Source: Flavobacterium lotistagni (lineage in GTDB: Bacteria > Bacteroidota > Bacteroidia > Flavobacteriales > Flavobacteriaceae). From it: 64,000 bases of DNA. Below the pieces are notes generated by a model that was not told where the DNA came from, did no database searches, and worked only from the letters and a program-made list of their open reading frames with translations. The DNA lies in assembly GCF_011392125.1 (NCBI RefSeq), contig NZ_JAAJBU010000001.1, forward strand, positions 62,001 through 126,000. The letters run 5' to 3'. Positions 8,562 through 17,101 of the stretch are shown here, in pieces. Position numbers and translations under genes: made by a program. How positions within the stretch are numbered: the stretch's first letter is position 1; every line of letters starts with the position of its first letter.

Positions 8562-9151
8562 TTTTTAAATTCTTCTAATGTCTTATAAAACGCTTCTTGC
8601 GAGGGCCGGTCTTTCGGGATTTCCCTGAGCGGCTCTACTGCTTTTAGTGTTTCGTATAATTCTTTAGGTAACTGTTGGTACAATTCAGTGCCTTTGGTTT
8701 TCCACGCGATCATTTCATCCGACACCGTTTTGATAATGACTCCGGGATTTCCGACGACCATTCTTCTGGCCGGAATGATTGTTTCCGCTTTGATGAACGC
8801 CAGGGCCCCGATGATACATTCGTCCCCGATTTCGGCATCATCCATAATTACGGCATTCATCCCGACCAGGCAATTGCGGCCGATGTTCGCACCGTGGATT
8901 ATTGCTCCGTGACCGATATGAGCGCCGGCTTTGAGCGTGATGTTCTTGCCCGGAAACATGTGGATCGTGCAATTTTCCTGAACGTTGCAACCGTCTTCGA
9001 TGATAATGCCGCCCCAATCACCGCGAATGGCAGCTCCCGGACCAACATAAACATCTTTGCCGATAATCACATTGCCGGTTACAGCAGCTTGCGGGTGGAT
9101 GAAACTGCTTTCGTGGATGACGGGAATGAAACCCTTGAATTCGTATATCAT
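8555..9151 (-). CDS. paaY: PaaY-type hexapeptide-repeat protein (gamma-carbonic anhydrase-like)
   Basis: A 198-residue left-handed beta-helix protein. Residues 15-150 form hexapeptide repeats (VTGNVIIGKDVYVGPGAAIRGDW, IGHGAIIHGANIG) and the three metal-binding histidines of the gamma-carbonic anhydrase family are visible in NCTIHMF, AHIGHGAIIHG. PaaY members of phenylacetate clusters have been reported as thioesterases acting on ring-opened CoA dead-end products; here the assignment rests on family plus its place after paaZ and an enoyl-CoA hydratase. The C-terminal helix (PKELYETLKAV to EEFKKQ) is typical. Its start codon abuts one spacer array and its stop codon lies inside another. Confidence 0.85.
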   Translation of the reverse strand: MIYEFKGFIPVIHESSFIHPQAAVTGNVIIGKDVYVGPGAAIRGDWGGIIIEDGCNVQENCTIHMFPGKNITLKAGAHIGHGAIIHGANIGRNCLVGMNAVIMDDAEIGDECIIGALAFIKAETIIPARRMVVGNPGVIIKTVSDEMIAWKTKGTELYQQLPKELYETLKAVEPLREIPKDRPSQEAFYKTLEEFKKQ

Positions 9152-9219
9152 GGTTGTTGGTTGATAGTTGTTGGTTGTTGGTTTTTTGCTCTCAACTGAG
9201 AACTGACAACAGCCAACGG
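9152..9219. repeat. inverted 7-nt spacer array
   Basis: It fills the whole gap between the paaY start (9151) and the stop of the next gene (9220). Arm 1: ggttgtt, ggttgat, agttgtt, ggttgtt, ggttttt. Arm 2: tcaactg, agaactg, acaacag, ccaacgg. Confidence 0.85.
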
Positions 9220-9969
9220 TTATTTAAACTTCTCTAACGTCTTTTTCGTAAAATCACTCAATACCAAACGGCCGCTGATGGCTGCTCGTTCTGCCAATAA
9301 ATTGTCCCAATCGTCGGTGCCGCGCCAGAAGATTTTTTTCATCTCTAACATGGCTTCCGGATTATAGGTGCATAAGTGCTTTGCGAACGCTTCTACCGCT
9401 GTATCCATGGCTTCAATCGATTCGTAAACCTGAGCAAACAAACCTTTACTTCTGGCCCACTCGGCTTCGTAAAAAGTGTTGGCGTCGATTGCAATTTGCG
9501 ACATAGCCGAAACGCCCATTTTTCTTTCAATCGCCGGCGAAACTACAAACGGCCCGATGCCGACGTTGAGCTCGCTAAGTTTGATTGCGGCGAATTTGGT
9601 GGCAAAGCAATAATCCGTTGAAGCTGCTATGCCTACGCCGCCGCCGACGGTTTTACCTTGGATTCTTCCGATGATGAATTTCGGGCATTTCCTCATGGCG
9701 TTGATGACGTTGGCAAACCCTGAGAAAAATACTTTTCCGGTCGCTGCGTCGTTGATCGCGATGAGTTCCTTGAAACTGGCTCCGGCACAAAATGTTCGGT
9801 CGCCGCCGCTTTGGAGGATGATGACTTTTACTTCTTCGTTATTTCCAACTTCGGTGATGGTTTGGGCGAGTTGCACTAAAATAGTTCCCGGCAGCGAATT
9901 CTGATCGGGATGAAAAAACTCGATTGTAGCGATGTTGTTTTGGATGTCTTGTTTAACGTATGCTTCCAT
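9220..9969 (-). CDS. enoyl-CoA hydratase/isomerase family (candidate PaaF)
   Basis: A 249-residue crotonase-fold protein. The oxyanion-hole segment is GGDRTFCAGASFKEL and the second part is GKTVGGGVGIAASTDYCFATKFAAIKLSELNVGIGPFVVSPAIERKMG. The position within a phenylacetate cluster between paaZ and paaY suggests PaaF, the 2,3-dehydroadipyl-CoA hydratase, but the catalytic region (NVGIGPFVVSP) departs from the usual PGxGGTQRL pattern, so a different enoyl-CoA substrate or isomerase activity is possible. A 7-nt array identical in design to the one before paaY starts just after its start codon. Confidence 0.78.
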   Translation of the reverse strand: MEAYVKQDIQNNIATIEFFHPDQNSLPGTILVQLAQTITEVGNNEEVKVIILQSGGDRTFCAGASFKELIAINDAATGKVFFSGFANVINAMRKCPKFIIGRIQGKTVGGGVGIAASTDYCFATKFAAIKLSELNVGIGPFVVSPAIERKMGVSAMSQIAIDANTFYEAEWARSKGLFAQVYESIEAMDTAVEAFAKHLCTYNPEAMLEMKKIFWRGTDDWDNLLAERAAISGRLVLSDFTKKTLEKFK

Positions 9970-9971
9970 TT

Positions 9972-9999
9972 GGTTGTTGGTTGATAGTTATTGGATAAT
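9972..9999. repeat. one-arm 7-nt spacer array
   Basis: Units ggttgtt, ggttgat, agttatt, ggataat, beginning two bases after the start codon of the enoyl-CoA hydratase gene. It repeats the first three units of the array at 9152 but is followed by a Flavo-1-like repeat instead of a second arm. Confidence 0.75.
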
Positions 10000-10046
10000 T
10001 CCGTGAGGTTCAACCTTTATTTTCTGTTTGTAATTTATTCTGATGC

Positions 10047-10128
10047 TCTAGCCCTGATAGTAGTGGAAATCCTTTTGTGTCGGGGTTCGACGCAAAAGAT
10101 TGCAACGAATAGCAGGTTCCCGGCTACT
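10047..10128 (+). repeat. Flavo-1-like dispersed repeat
   Basis: Conserved parts: CTAGCCCTGATAGTAGTGG, ATCCTTTTGTG, a hairpin around CGGGGTTCGA, CAAAAGATTGCAACGAATAG and CAGGTTCCCGGCT. The TAG stop codon of paaZ (10124-10126) lies inside its conserved end. It resembles the Flavo-1 RNA motif of flavobacteria as I remember it. Confidence 0.65.
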
Positions 10129-12628
10129 GATCTAAAAGACCGAATTGCTCGAAATGGTGGTTCAGGTGCTTCCTCTCGAGCAAATAGCTTTCGTAACGGT
10201 TCAGGTGGCCGAACACCATGTTTTTCATCAAAGCCTCCGGATTTTCCTTAAATGCGTTCAAATAAGCCTCGCGCGCTTCCCAGAATTTGGCCGTGGCCGT
10301 GGCAAAATCGGGATGGATCAAGTCTTCGAGTTCGCCTTTTTTCATCGTAGGGAAAGCCGTGCCTTTCGGAAACGGGTCGTAATTGTATAACGAGTTGTGT
10401 ACTTTATCTAGGATTTTCTCAGGCGTGGCAATCTCGAAATCCTGCACTTCGCCCGACATGATGCGGTAGCCTTGCTCCAGATGTTCGAGCAGGTGCTGCG
10501 GCGTGAGGATGCCCCATTTTGGTTGTGCGTTCTCGGTGAGTTTGCTGAGGCATTCGGTGATTTTCTGCTCGGTCATTTCGGTGAAAACCGTTTGCTTTTT
10601 TTGCACCATCGTTAAAATGGTGGCTACAGCGACAAGTTCGTTTTCGGTATCGAATACTTCGACGAACCACTTGACAATACCGCTTGGATGTTCGGCTGAA
10701 GCCACATCGCGATCGATTTTCTGTTTGCAGGTCAGGCGCACATAAACCGTGTCGTTATGGTAAATCGGACGCAAGAAACGGCATTCTTCCAGACCGTAAT
10801 TCGCAGCGACTGGGCCTTTGTTAGGATAGACAAACAAACCAGCAGCAGCGGCCAAAATAAAATAACCGTGAGCTGTGCGTTTCTTGAAAATGCTTCCGTC
10901 GAGCGAAGTGATATCGGTGTGCGCGTAGAAATGGTCCCAAGTCAGGTTGGCGAAGTTGATGATATCGGTGTCGGTAACCGTGCGGTTGTGCGTTTTGAGC
11001 GACATGCCCGGCTCGATGTCTTCCCAATGGTATTGGAACGGATGATCGGTGATGTCTTTGTATTTGGAATTCGGCTGGTAAATACCTGTGATTTCTGTCA
11101 GTGTGGTCGGCGAACCTTGAATCGCGCAACGTTGCATATAGTGTTTGATGCCACGCACTCCGCCCATTTCTTCTCCACCACCGGCGCGACCCGGGCCACC
11201 ATGAACCAAAAGCGGAAGTGGCGAACCGTGACCGGTGCTCTGTTTGGCATTTTCGCGGTTGAGTACTAAAATTCGTCCGTGGTGAGATGCCGCATTCACA
11301 ACATACTCTTTGGCTATCTGGTCGTCGTTGGTGACGATGGACGAAACCAAAGATCCTTTACCCATTTGCGCGAGCTCGATCGCTTGGTCTAAATTTTTAT
11401 AAGGCATGATTGTCGAAACCGGGCCGAACGCTTCAATTTCGTGAACCGCTGTATTTTCAAACGGACGATCTTGGCGCAACAGAACCGGAGCCACGAACGA
11501 GCCTTTCATATCCGCGCCTTGTATATTCAGATTGTCCCAATCGCCACCGTAAACGAGTTGGCTGTGTTGGGCTAATTCATTGACCCTGTCTTTGAGAACC
11601 TCGACTTGGTCCTTGCTGACCAGCGCGCCCATGCGGACTTCTTTGAGCCTTGGATCGCCGATGGTGACTTTGTCTAATGATTTAGTAAGTGCTGATTGTA
11701 CGTCGTCTATTAAATTTTCGGGCACAATCATGCGGCGGATGGCGGTACATTTCTGTCCGGCTTTAACCGTGATTTCGCTACGGGCTTGGTTGATGAACAA
11801 ATCGAATTCTGGTGTTCCTGGAACGGCGTCAGCTCCTAGAATGGATGCGTTCAAACTATCGGCTTCCATGGTGAACGGAACGGCTTCCTGAATGATTCGC
11901 GGGTGCGCTTTGAGCAATCTTCCCGTAGCTGCTGAACCAGTGAAAGTAATTACATCCTGGCTTTCAACGGTATCGAATATATTTTTGGCAGTTCCGGAAA
12001 TGAGTTGTAGCGCGCCTTCGGGTAAAATGTTCGAGGCAATGATTTCACGCACGACAGCTTCTGTTAAATAGGCTGTAACCGGCGCAGGTAAAACTACTGC
12101 GGGCATTCCGGCCATCCAGTTCACGGCGCATTTCTCTAACATGCCCCAAATCGGGAAGTTGAAGGCGTTAATGTGGATGGCGACACCTTTTTTCGGGACG
12201 AGAATATGATGTGCCATAAAACGGCCGCCTTTCGAGAGATCGATCGGGTCGCCTTCTACGTGGTAAGGCTGATTGGGAAATAACTTGCGCAAAGAAGCAT
12301 TGGCAAATAGGTTCCCGAAACCGCCTTCGATGTCGATCCAGGAATCTACGCGGGTAGCTCCGGTGCGGTAGCTGATTTCGTAAAATTGTTCTTTGCGTTT
12401 AGTGAGATACAGCGCCAAGCTTTTGATCATATTGCCGCGCTCCTGAAAAGTCATTTTGCGCAATTTCTCGCCGCCTTTGGTTCTGCCGTATTGCAAAATT
12501 GCTGGGATATCCAAGCCTTCGACCGAGGTTGCTGCGATGAATTCGCCGGTGATGGCATCGAACGAGGGTTTTCCTTCTCCGGTGGGTGAAGTCCATTGGC
12601 CTAATACGTAATGCTGTGTTTTGTTCAT
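10124..12628 (-). CDS. paaZ: PaaZ: ring-opening hydrolase / aldehyde dehydrogenase with extra C-terminal domain
   Basis: Opens the oxepin-CoA ring and oxidises the resulting aldehyde to 3-oxo-5,6-dehydrosuberyl-CoA. Residues 1-520 are an aldehyde dehydrogenase with Glu255 (PFTMEADS) and Cys294 (KAGQKCTAI). Residues 535-680 are an R-specific hydratase (MaoC) domain with Asp565 and His570 in TWDHFYAHTD. These fit the catalytic positions of the E. coli enzyme, which is about 681 residues long. This protein has 834: residues about 690-834 form a helical domain (QPKWGILTPQHLLEHLEQGYRIM, then NMVFGHLNRYESYLLERKHLNHHFEQFG) that looks like DUF1569/DinB. The role of this addition is unknown. The stop codon lies within a dispersed repeat. 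Confidence 0.95.
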   Translation of the reverse strand: MNKTQHYVLGQWTSPTGEGKPSFDAITGEFIAATSVEGLDIPAILQYGRTKGGEKLRKMTFQERGNMIKSLALYLTKRKEQFYEISYRTGATRVDSWIDIEGGFGNLFANASLRKLFPNQPYHVEGDPIDLSKGGRFMAHHILVPKKGVAIHINAFNFPIWGMLEKCAVNWMAGMPAVVLPAPVTAYLTEAVVREIIASNILPEGALQLISGTAKNIFDTVESQDVITFTGSAATGRLLKAHPRIIQEAVPFTMEADSLNASILGADAVPGTPEFDLFINQARSEITVKAGQKCTAIRRMIVPENLIDDVQSALTKSLDKVTIGDPRLKEVRMGALVSKDQVEVLKDRVNELAQHSQLVYGGDWDNLNIQGADMKGSFVAPVLLRQDRPFENTAVHEIEAFGPVSTIMPYKNLDQAIELAQMGKGSLVSSIVTNDDQIAKEYVVNAASHHGRILVLNRENAKQSTGHGSPLPLLVHGGPGRAGGGEEMGGVRGIKHYMQRCAIQGSPTTLTEITGIYQPNSKYKDITDHPFQYHWEDIEPGMSLKTHNRTVTDTDIINFANLTWDHFYAHTDITSLDGSIFKKRTAHGYFILAAAAGLFVYPNKGPVAANYGLEECRFLRPIYHNDTVYVRLTCKQKIDRDVASAEHPSGIVKWFVEVFDTENELVAVATILTMVQKKQTVFTEMTEQKITECLSKLTENAQPKWGILTPQHLLEHLEQGYRIMSGEVQDFEIATPEKILDKVHNSLYNYDPFPKGTAFPTMKKGELEDLIHPDFATATAKFWEAREAYLNAFKENPEALMKNMVFGHLNRYESYLLERKHLNHHFEQFGLLDQ

Positions 12629-12696
12629 ATAGTATTTCTTTGGTCTTGCAGCGCAGCGGTCTTGGTTCTTACAGCGCAGCGTTCTATTTTTTTCCT

Positions 12697-12720
12697 CGCA
12701 AAGACGCTAAGGCGCAAAGC
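12697..12720. repeat. 8-nt spacer units
   Basis: cgcaaaga, cgctaagg, cgcaaagc: three exact 8-nt steps in the paaJ-paaZ spacer, after a 30-nt imperfect duplication containing cagcgcagcg (about 12640-12680). Confidence 0.5.
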
Positions 12721-12751
12721 TTGGGTCGATTGTATTTTGATTTGTTTGCCC

Positions 12752-12833
12752 TAGCCCTGATGGCAGCGGCATCCTTTTTTTGGTTGCTAAACCAGAAAAA
12801 GATATAGCGGACAGCAGGTTCCCGGCTCCTAAA
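12752..12833 (+). repeat. Flavo-1-like dispersed repeat
   Basis: GCCCTAGCCCTGATGGCAGCGG, ATCCTTTTTT, AAAAGATATAGCGGACAG and CAGGTTCCCGGCTCCTAAAAATC are shared almost base for base with the copy at 20380. The TAG stop codon of paaJ (12829-12831) is part of its conserved CTCCTA end. Confidence 0.65.
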
Positions 12834-14037
12834 AATCAGCGTTCTCTAAAATAGCTGCATAGCCTTGCCCGACACCGATACACATTGTCACCAGTGCGTA
12901 CCGCTTACCCGTGAGTTGCAATTCAAGCGCGGCCGAATACGCAATCCTCGCTCCGGTAACACCCAGCGGATGGCCGATCGCGATAGAACCTCCGTTGGGA
13001 TTGAGTCGTGGGTCGTCGTCTTTCAAACCTAAAGCTCGGGTGCACGCCAAAACCTGTGCGGCAAAGGCTTCGTTGATTTCTATGATATCGATTTGATCGA
13101 GCGTCAATCCGGCTTTTTGGAGCGCTTTTTTGGTGGCTTCGACCGGGCCGATACCCATAATTCTTGGTTCCACTCCTACGACTGCCGAACTTAAAATTCT
13201 GGCGAGCGGTTTCAGATGGTATTTTTTAACGGCTTCTTCCGAGGCAATAATCGTGGCGGCGGCTCCATCGTTGAGGCCTGAGGCATTTCCGGCAGTGACG
13301 CTTCCGTCTTTTTTGAACGCGGCGCGCAGTTTTGACAAGCCTTCGAGTGTCGTGTTAGGTTTGACGAATTCGTCTTTGGAAAACACGATCGGGTCGCCTT
13401 TGCGCTGCGGGATTTCAACAGGAACAATCTCTTTTTCCAAACGTCCAGATTGTTGTGCTTTAGCAGCTTTCATTTGGCTGTTCATGGCGAAAGCATCTTG
13501 GTCTTCACGCGAGATATTATATTTTTCGACTAAGTTCTCGGCGGTTTCGCCCATTGCGTCCACGCCGTACATTTCTTTCATTTTAGTATTGATGAAACGC
13601 CAGCCGAAACTTGAATCGTACATTTTGCTGTCGGTTCCGTAAGCAGCTGAAGGTTTGGAAACCACTAGTGGCCCGCGGGTCATGTTTTCGACTCCGCCTG
13701 CGATGAACAGATGCCCGTCACCGGCTTTGATGGCTCGGCTTGCATTGATAATCGCCGACAAACCTGAACTGCACAAACGATTGACGGTTTCGCCCGGAAC
13801 GGTTTGCGGTAAACCAGCCAAAAGCAAAGACATTCTCGCTACGTTGCGGTTGTCATCACCGGCTTGGTTGGCGCAGCCCATAATCACGTCGTCGTAGGCT
13901 TCTTTAGGAATATTCGGGTTTTTATCGGTAACAGCTTTGATGACCAACGCCCCGAGATCATCCGCGCGAACGGCTGATAAAGTGCCTTGATAACTTCCGA
14001 TTGGAGTGCGTGCTCCGTCTATAATGTATGCTTCCAT
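12829..14037 (-). CDS. paaJ: 3-oxoadipyl-CoA/3-oxo-5,6-dehydrosuberyl-CoA thiolase
   Basis: Cleaves the beta-keto CoA intermediates of phenylacetate degradation to acetyl-CoA and a shortened acyl-CoA. The 402-residue protein is a full-length thiolase: the nucleophilic cysteine in VNRLCSSGLSAI (about residue 90), the GGSIAIGHPLGVTGAR histidine motif, and the C-terminal second cysteine in VTMCIGVGQG. It reads MEAYIIDGARTPIGSYQGTLS at the start, typical of PaaJ/PcaF. It sits between paaI and paaZ in the cluster. A housekeeping acetyl-CoA acyltransferase would look similar, so the specificity rests on context. Confidence 0.9.
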   Translation of the reverse strand: MEAYIIDGARTPIGSYQGTLSAVRADDLGALVIKAVTDKNPNIPKEAYDDVIMGCANQAGDDNRNVARMSLLLAGLPQTVPGETVNRLCSSGLSAIINASRAIKAGDGHLFIAGGVENMTRGPLVVSKPSAAYGTDSKMYDSSFGWRFINTKMKEMYGVDAMGETAENLVEKYNISREDQDAFAMNSQMKAAKAQQSGRLEKEIVPVEIPQRKGDPIVFSKDEFVKPNTTLEGLSKLRAAFKKDGSVTAGNASGLNDGAAATIIASEEAVKKYHLKPLARILSSAVVGVEPRIMGIGPVEATKKALQKAGLTLDQIDIIEINEAFAAQVLACTRALGLKDDDPRLNPNGGSIAIGHPLGVTGARIAYSAALELQLTGKRYALVTMCIGVGQGYAAILENADF

Positions 14038-14044
14038 GTATTTT

Positions 14045-14121
14045 AATTAATAATTAATAATGAATAATTAACAATGTTGAATTCCAATTATTCATTATTA
14101 ATTATTCATTATTAATTGATT
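14045..14121. repeat. inverted 7-nt spacer array
   Basis: Arm 1: aattaat, aattaat, aatgaat, aattaac, aatgttg. Arm 2 (14087-14121): attattc, attatta, attattc, attatta, attgatt, ending at the base before the paaI stop codon. 14052-14069 and 14086-14103 are an 18-bp perfect inverted repeat. Confidence 0.85.
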
Positions 14122-14526
14122 TCACTCCCACTCTTTGCTGGTGCGATAGGCGACGCCCTTGAATAGTGCTACCAGAGTGTCTTGTTTTTTAACTTCTATG
14201 ACATAAAACCCAACTTTGTTTTTCAGGCTTTCTAATTTGGCTGAGGCTGTAATGTAATCGCCGTCTTCAAGCGCTTCGATGTGGTTAATCGACGTATCGA
14301 TTGAAACTGCGTATCTTCCGTTGGTATTTGCCGAAAAACCAAAAGCGGTATCAGCTAGCGAATAAGTGATGCCGCCATGAGCCTTTCCCATGCTGTTGAG
14401 CATTTCCGAGCGGATTTTCATCCCGATTTTGCAGTTGCCGATTTCACATTCCAATATCTCAATCCCGAGCCATTGGCTGAACGGGTCGAGCGAGAGCATT
14501 TTGTATGGTATTTTGGTGCCTTCCAT
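14122..14526 (-). CDS. paaI: PaaI hotdog thioesterase
   Basis: A 134-residue hotdog thioesterase that releases CoA from aryl-CoA and side products of the phenylacetate pathway. The motif LNSMGKAHGGITYSLADTAFGFSAN contains the HGG and acidic residue of PaaI. I start at the ATG at 14526 (MEGTKIPYKMLSLDPFSQWLG); the frame is open further upstream inside paaH but that part is the shadow of the paaH C-terminus. The start overlaps the paaH stop codon by one base (TAATG), indicating translational coupling. Confidence 0.9.
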   Translation of the reverse strand: MEGTKIPYKMLSLDPFSQWLGIEILECEIGNCKIGMKIRSEMLNSMGKAHGGITYSLADTAFGFSANTNGRYAVSIDTSINHIEALEDGDYITASAKLESLKNKVGFYVIEVKKQDTLVALFKGVAYRTSKEWE

Positions 14527-15674
14527 TAGTAGAATGTTTGGTTTTCGCGGTTCATTCTTCGTAGAATAGGACTGCAACGGTAACGGTCTTCGTGGTATTC
14601 GTTGTATAGCGCATCGAGTTTCTCCACGCACCAGTTGATTCCTTTTTCATCTGCCCATGCTAATAATCCTTTGGGGTAATTCACGCCTTTGGTCATCGCA
14701 TTGTCGATATCTTTAGCCGAAGCGATATTTAAAAATAAAGCATCGGCAGCTTCGTTAATCAGCATCACCAAAACGCGTTCGAAAATATTTTGCGCTAAAG
14801 CATCATTCGTGGTTGGTTGTGGCATTTCTTGGCTGTAATCGTAAAATCCGCGGCCTGATTTGCGTCCGAGAAATCCGGCTTCGAGCAATCGCTTTTGACT
14901 GAACGACGGCTTGTATCTCGGATCGTAATAGAACGAAGTAAATACGGTTTCGGTAACGATATAATTGACATCGTGGCCAATAAAATCCATGAGTTCGAAT
15001 GGACCCATTCTAAAATTTCCATGGGTTTTCAACGCTGCATCGATGGTGGCAAAATCGGCCACACCTTCTTCGTAAATGCGTATTGCCTCACTGTAAAATG
15101 GGCGCGCGACACGGTTCACGATAAAACCCGGAGTATCTTTGGCTACGGCTACAACTTTTTTCCAACTAGTAATAGTTTCGATGGCTTTTTGTAAAGTAGC
15201 TTCACTGGTTTGAACCGCCGGAATAACCTCAACGAGTTGCATCAGCGGCGCCGGATTGAAAAAGTGAATCCCTACCACGCGCTCAGATTTTTGGCATGAA
15301 GCCGCAATAGAAGCAATCGATAAAGACGAAGTATTCGAAGCTAAAATCGTTTGTTCAGAAACGATGTTTTCGAGCTCTGAAAACAATTTGCGTTTGACTT
15401 CAAGGTTCTCAACGATGGCTTCGATGACCAAATCGGCATCAGATAAATCCGCAAGCGAGGAAACGTAAAGCATTCGGTTTTGGATACCGGCTTTGTCTTG
15501 GGCGGAGATTTTTTCTTTCTCAACTAATTTAGACAACGTGACTTCTAATGCATTTTGGCTTTTGGTCAAAGCTTCCTGATTCAAGTCAAATAATTTAACG
15601 GCACAACCGGCAGTCGCGGCCACTTGCGCAATGCCACTTCCCATAGTTCCCGAACCGATAACAGCTACTTTCAT
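14526..15674 (-). CDS. paaH: 3-hydroxyacyl-CoA dehydrogenase
   Basis: Oxidises 3-hydroxyadipyl-CoA to 3-oxoadipyl-CoA with NAD. A Rossmann domain starts at residue 1 (VAVIGSGTMGSGIAQVAATAG), the catalytic histidine is in VGIHFFNPAPLMQLVEVI, and the first helical domain contains GFIVNRVARPFYSEAI. A second helical domain follows after residue about 285. The join between the two (SQEMPQPTTNDAL) contains one unit of the ggttggt-type spacer sequence, as in the E2 linkers. The 382-residue length is normal for a short PaaH with a duplicated C-terminal domain. It is followed by paaI with a one-base overlap. Confidence 0.92.
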   Translation of the reverse strand: MKVAVIGSGTMGSGIAQVAATAGCAVKLFDLNQEALTKSQNALEVTLSKLVEKEKISAQDKAGIQNRMLYVSSLADLSDADLVIEAIVENLEVKRKLFSELENIVSEQTILASNTSSLSIASIAASCQKSERVVGIHFFNPAPLMQLVEVIPAVQTSEATLQKAIETITSWKKVVAVAKDTPGFIVNRVARPFYSEAIRIYEEGVADFATIDAALKTHGNFRMGPFELMDFIGHDVNYIVTETVFTSFYYDPRYKPSFSQKRLLEAGFLGRKSGRGFYDYSQEMPQPTTNDALAQNIFERVLVMLINEAADALFLNIASAKDIDNAMTKGVNYPKGLLAWADEKGINWCVEKLDALYNEYHEDRYRCSPILRRMNRENQTFY

Positions 15675-15680
15675 TTTTAG

Positions 15681-15776
15681 ATTTTAGGATTTTAGGATTT
15701 TAGGATTTTAGGACATTCCGATTTGGAAACTCAATTCTAAATCTTACAGTCTTATAGTCTTGCAATCTTAAAATCA
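15681..15776. repeat. inverted 8-nt spacer array
   Basis: Arm 1: attttagg four times (15681-15712). Arm 2 (15737-15776): ctaaatct, tacagtct, tatagtct, tgcaatct, taaaatca. It fills the gap between the paaH start and the paaG stop. Confidence 0.85.
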
Positions 15777-15777
15777 A

Positions 15778-16563
15778 TTAATTCCCCTTAAATTCGGGAG
15801 TTCTTTTTTCCATAAACGCATTCACGCCTTCTTGATAATCGTAGGATGAACTCGCATCAATCTGAAGGTCTGATTCCATGGCCAATTGCTCCTGCAAGTT
15901 GTTGATCATCGATTTGTTCAATAACTTTTTGGTCAAAGCCAGAGCGTGTGTAGGCATTTGAGATAAGGTGACGGCCAATTTTTCGACTTCTTCCTCAAAG
16001 AAAGCTACTGGATAAAACTTGTAAATCATCCCGATTTCGAAGGCTTCTTTCGCACCGACTTTATCGCCAAGCATCATTAAGGCTGAGGCTTTCTGAAAAC
16101 CGATGAGTCGCGGTAAAAAGAAAGTCCCGGCGCTATCTGGCACCAATCCGATTTTACTGAACGCCTGGATAAACGAAGCCGATTCGGTAGCCACGACAAT
16201 ATCGCAAGCCAAGGCTATGTTCGCTCCGGCTCCGGCAGCTACACCATTTACGGCCGCTACGATTGGTTTTTCGATGGTTCTGATCCTTTCGATGATCGGG
16301 TTGTAATGTTCTTCAAGGATTTTGCGGAAACCCGGCATGAGTTCGGGCGTCGTTACTTCCTTTAAATCCTGGCCGGCACAGAAAGCCTTTCCGGCTCCGG
16401 TGATGACAATAGCGCGCACATCCTCGTCAGTAGCGCACTGGTCAAGCGTGGCCTGCAGTGACAAAGCCATTTCACGGTTGAAACTGTTGAAGACTTCAGG
16501 CCGGTTGAGTGTAATATACGCGACCTGGTGTTCAATCTTGCATAAAATTGAATTCGTGCTCAT
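15778..16563 (-). CDS. paaG: 1,2-epoxyphenylacetyl-CoA isomerase
   Basis: Isomerises ring-1,2-epoxyphenylacetyl-CoA to oxepin-CoA. A 261-residue crotonase-fold protein: oxyanion-hole segment GAGKAFCAGQDLKEVT, second glycine turn AAVNGVAAGAGANIALACDIVVATESASF, and the PaaG-type IGLVPDSAGTFFLPRLIG with its aspartate where ordinary hydratases have glutamate. The C-terminus ends in EGVNAFMEKRTPEFKGN. It is read from the ATG at 16563, 36 bases after paaD. The assignment is supported both by motif and by the order paaA-B-C-D-G-H. Confidence 0.92.
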   Translation of the reverse strand: MSTNSILCKIEHQVAYITLNRPEVFNSFNREMALSLQATLDQCATDEDVRAIVITGAGKAFCAGQDLKEVTTPELMPGFRKILEEHYNPIIERIRTIEKPIVAAVNGVAAGAGANIALACDIVVATESASFIQAFSKIGLVPDSAGTFFLPRLIGFQKASALMMLGDKVGAKEAFEIGMIYKFYPVAFFEEEVEKLAVTLSQMPTHALALTKKLLNKSMINNLQEQLAMESDLQIDASSSYDYQEGVNAFMEKRTPEFKGN

Positions 16564-16599
16564 ACCTATTTTTATTACGTACTGCCGAAGCAGCTAATT

Positions 16600-17100
16600 T
16601 TATTTTAAACATTTAAAGTAGTCAAACGGCTCTTGACAATCGCGGCACTGGAACAAGGCTTTACAAGCTGTAGAACCGAACTGGCTCACGAGTTGAGTGT
16701 TCAGCGAACCACATTGTGGACATTGGACTAATTTTTTATTGCCGAGCAAAGCTTCTTTGTCTGCTTCGGGTTGTAAAGGCGCTGCAATGCCATATTTTTC
16801 AAGGGCTTCCCTGCCGCGCGAGGTAATCCAGTCGGTGGTCCAGGCTGGCGAAAGCACTAGCTGCACTTTAGCTTCGATTCCTTTTTCTTTGAATGCCAAT
16901 CTGATATCGTCGGCCATCACGTCCATCGCGGGGCAACCGCTGTAAGTGGGCGAGATTTTTATCTCTGCGATATTCCCGTTTCGTCTGGCGGATCTCACTA
17001 CGCCCATATCCAAAAGCGATAAAACCGGAATTTCCGGATCGTGTACTGTTTGCAGTACCTCCAGGAATTCGGGTTCTATTTGGATATCGGTGGCGGTCAT
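16600..17100 (-). CDS. paaD: PaaD, maturation factor of the epoxidase
   Basis: A 166-residue protein needed for phenylacetyl-CoA epoxidase activity, probably in Fe-S or metal-centre assembly. Residues 8-100 are the MIP18/DUF59 domain (LEVLQTVHDPEIPVLSLLDMGVV, SPTYSGCPAMDVMADDI). Residues 130-166 form a four-cysteine zinc ribbon (CPQCGSLNTQLVSQFGS, then CRDCQEPFDYFKC). The start codon is one base after the paaC stop, so the two are translated from one message with likely coupling. Confidence 0.93.
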   Translation of the reverse strand: MTATDIQIEPEFLEVLQTVHDPEIPVLSLLDMGVVRSARRNGNIAEIKISPTYSGCPAMDVMADDIRLAFKEKGIEAKVQLVLSPAWTTDWITSRGREALEKYGIAAPLQPEADKEALLGNKKLVQCPQCGSLNTQLVSQFGSTACKALFQCRDCQEPFDYFKCLK

Positions 17101-17101
17101 C

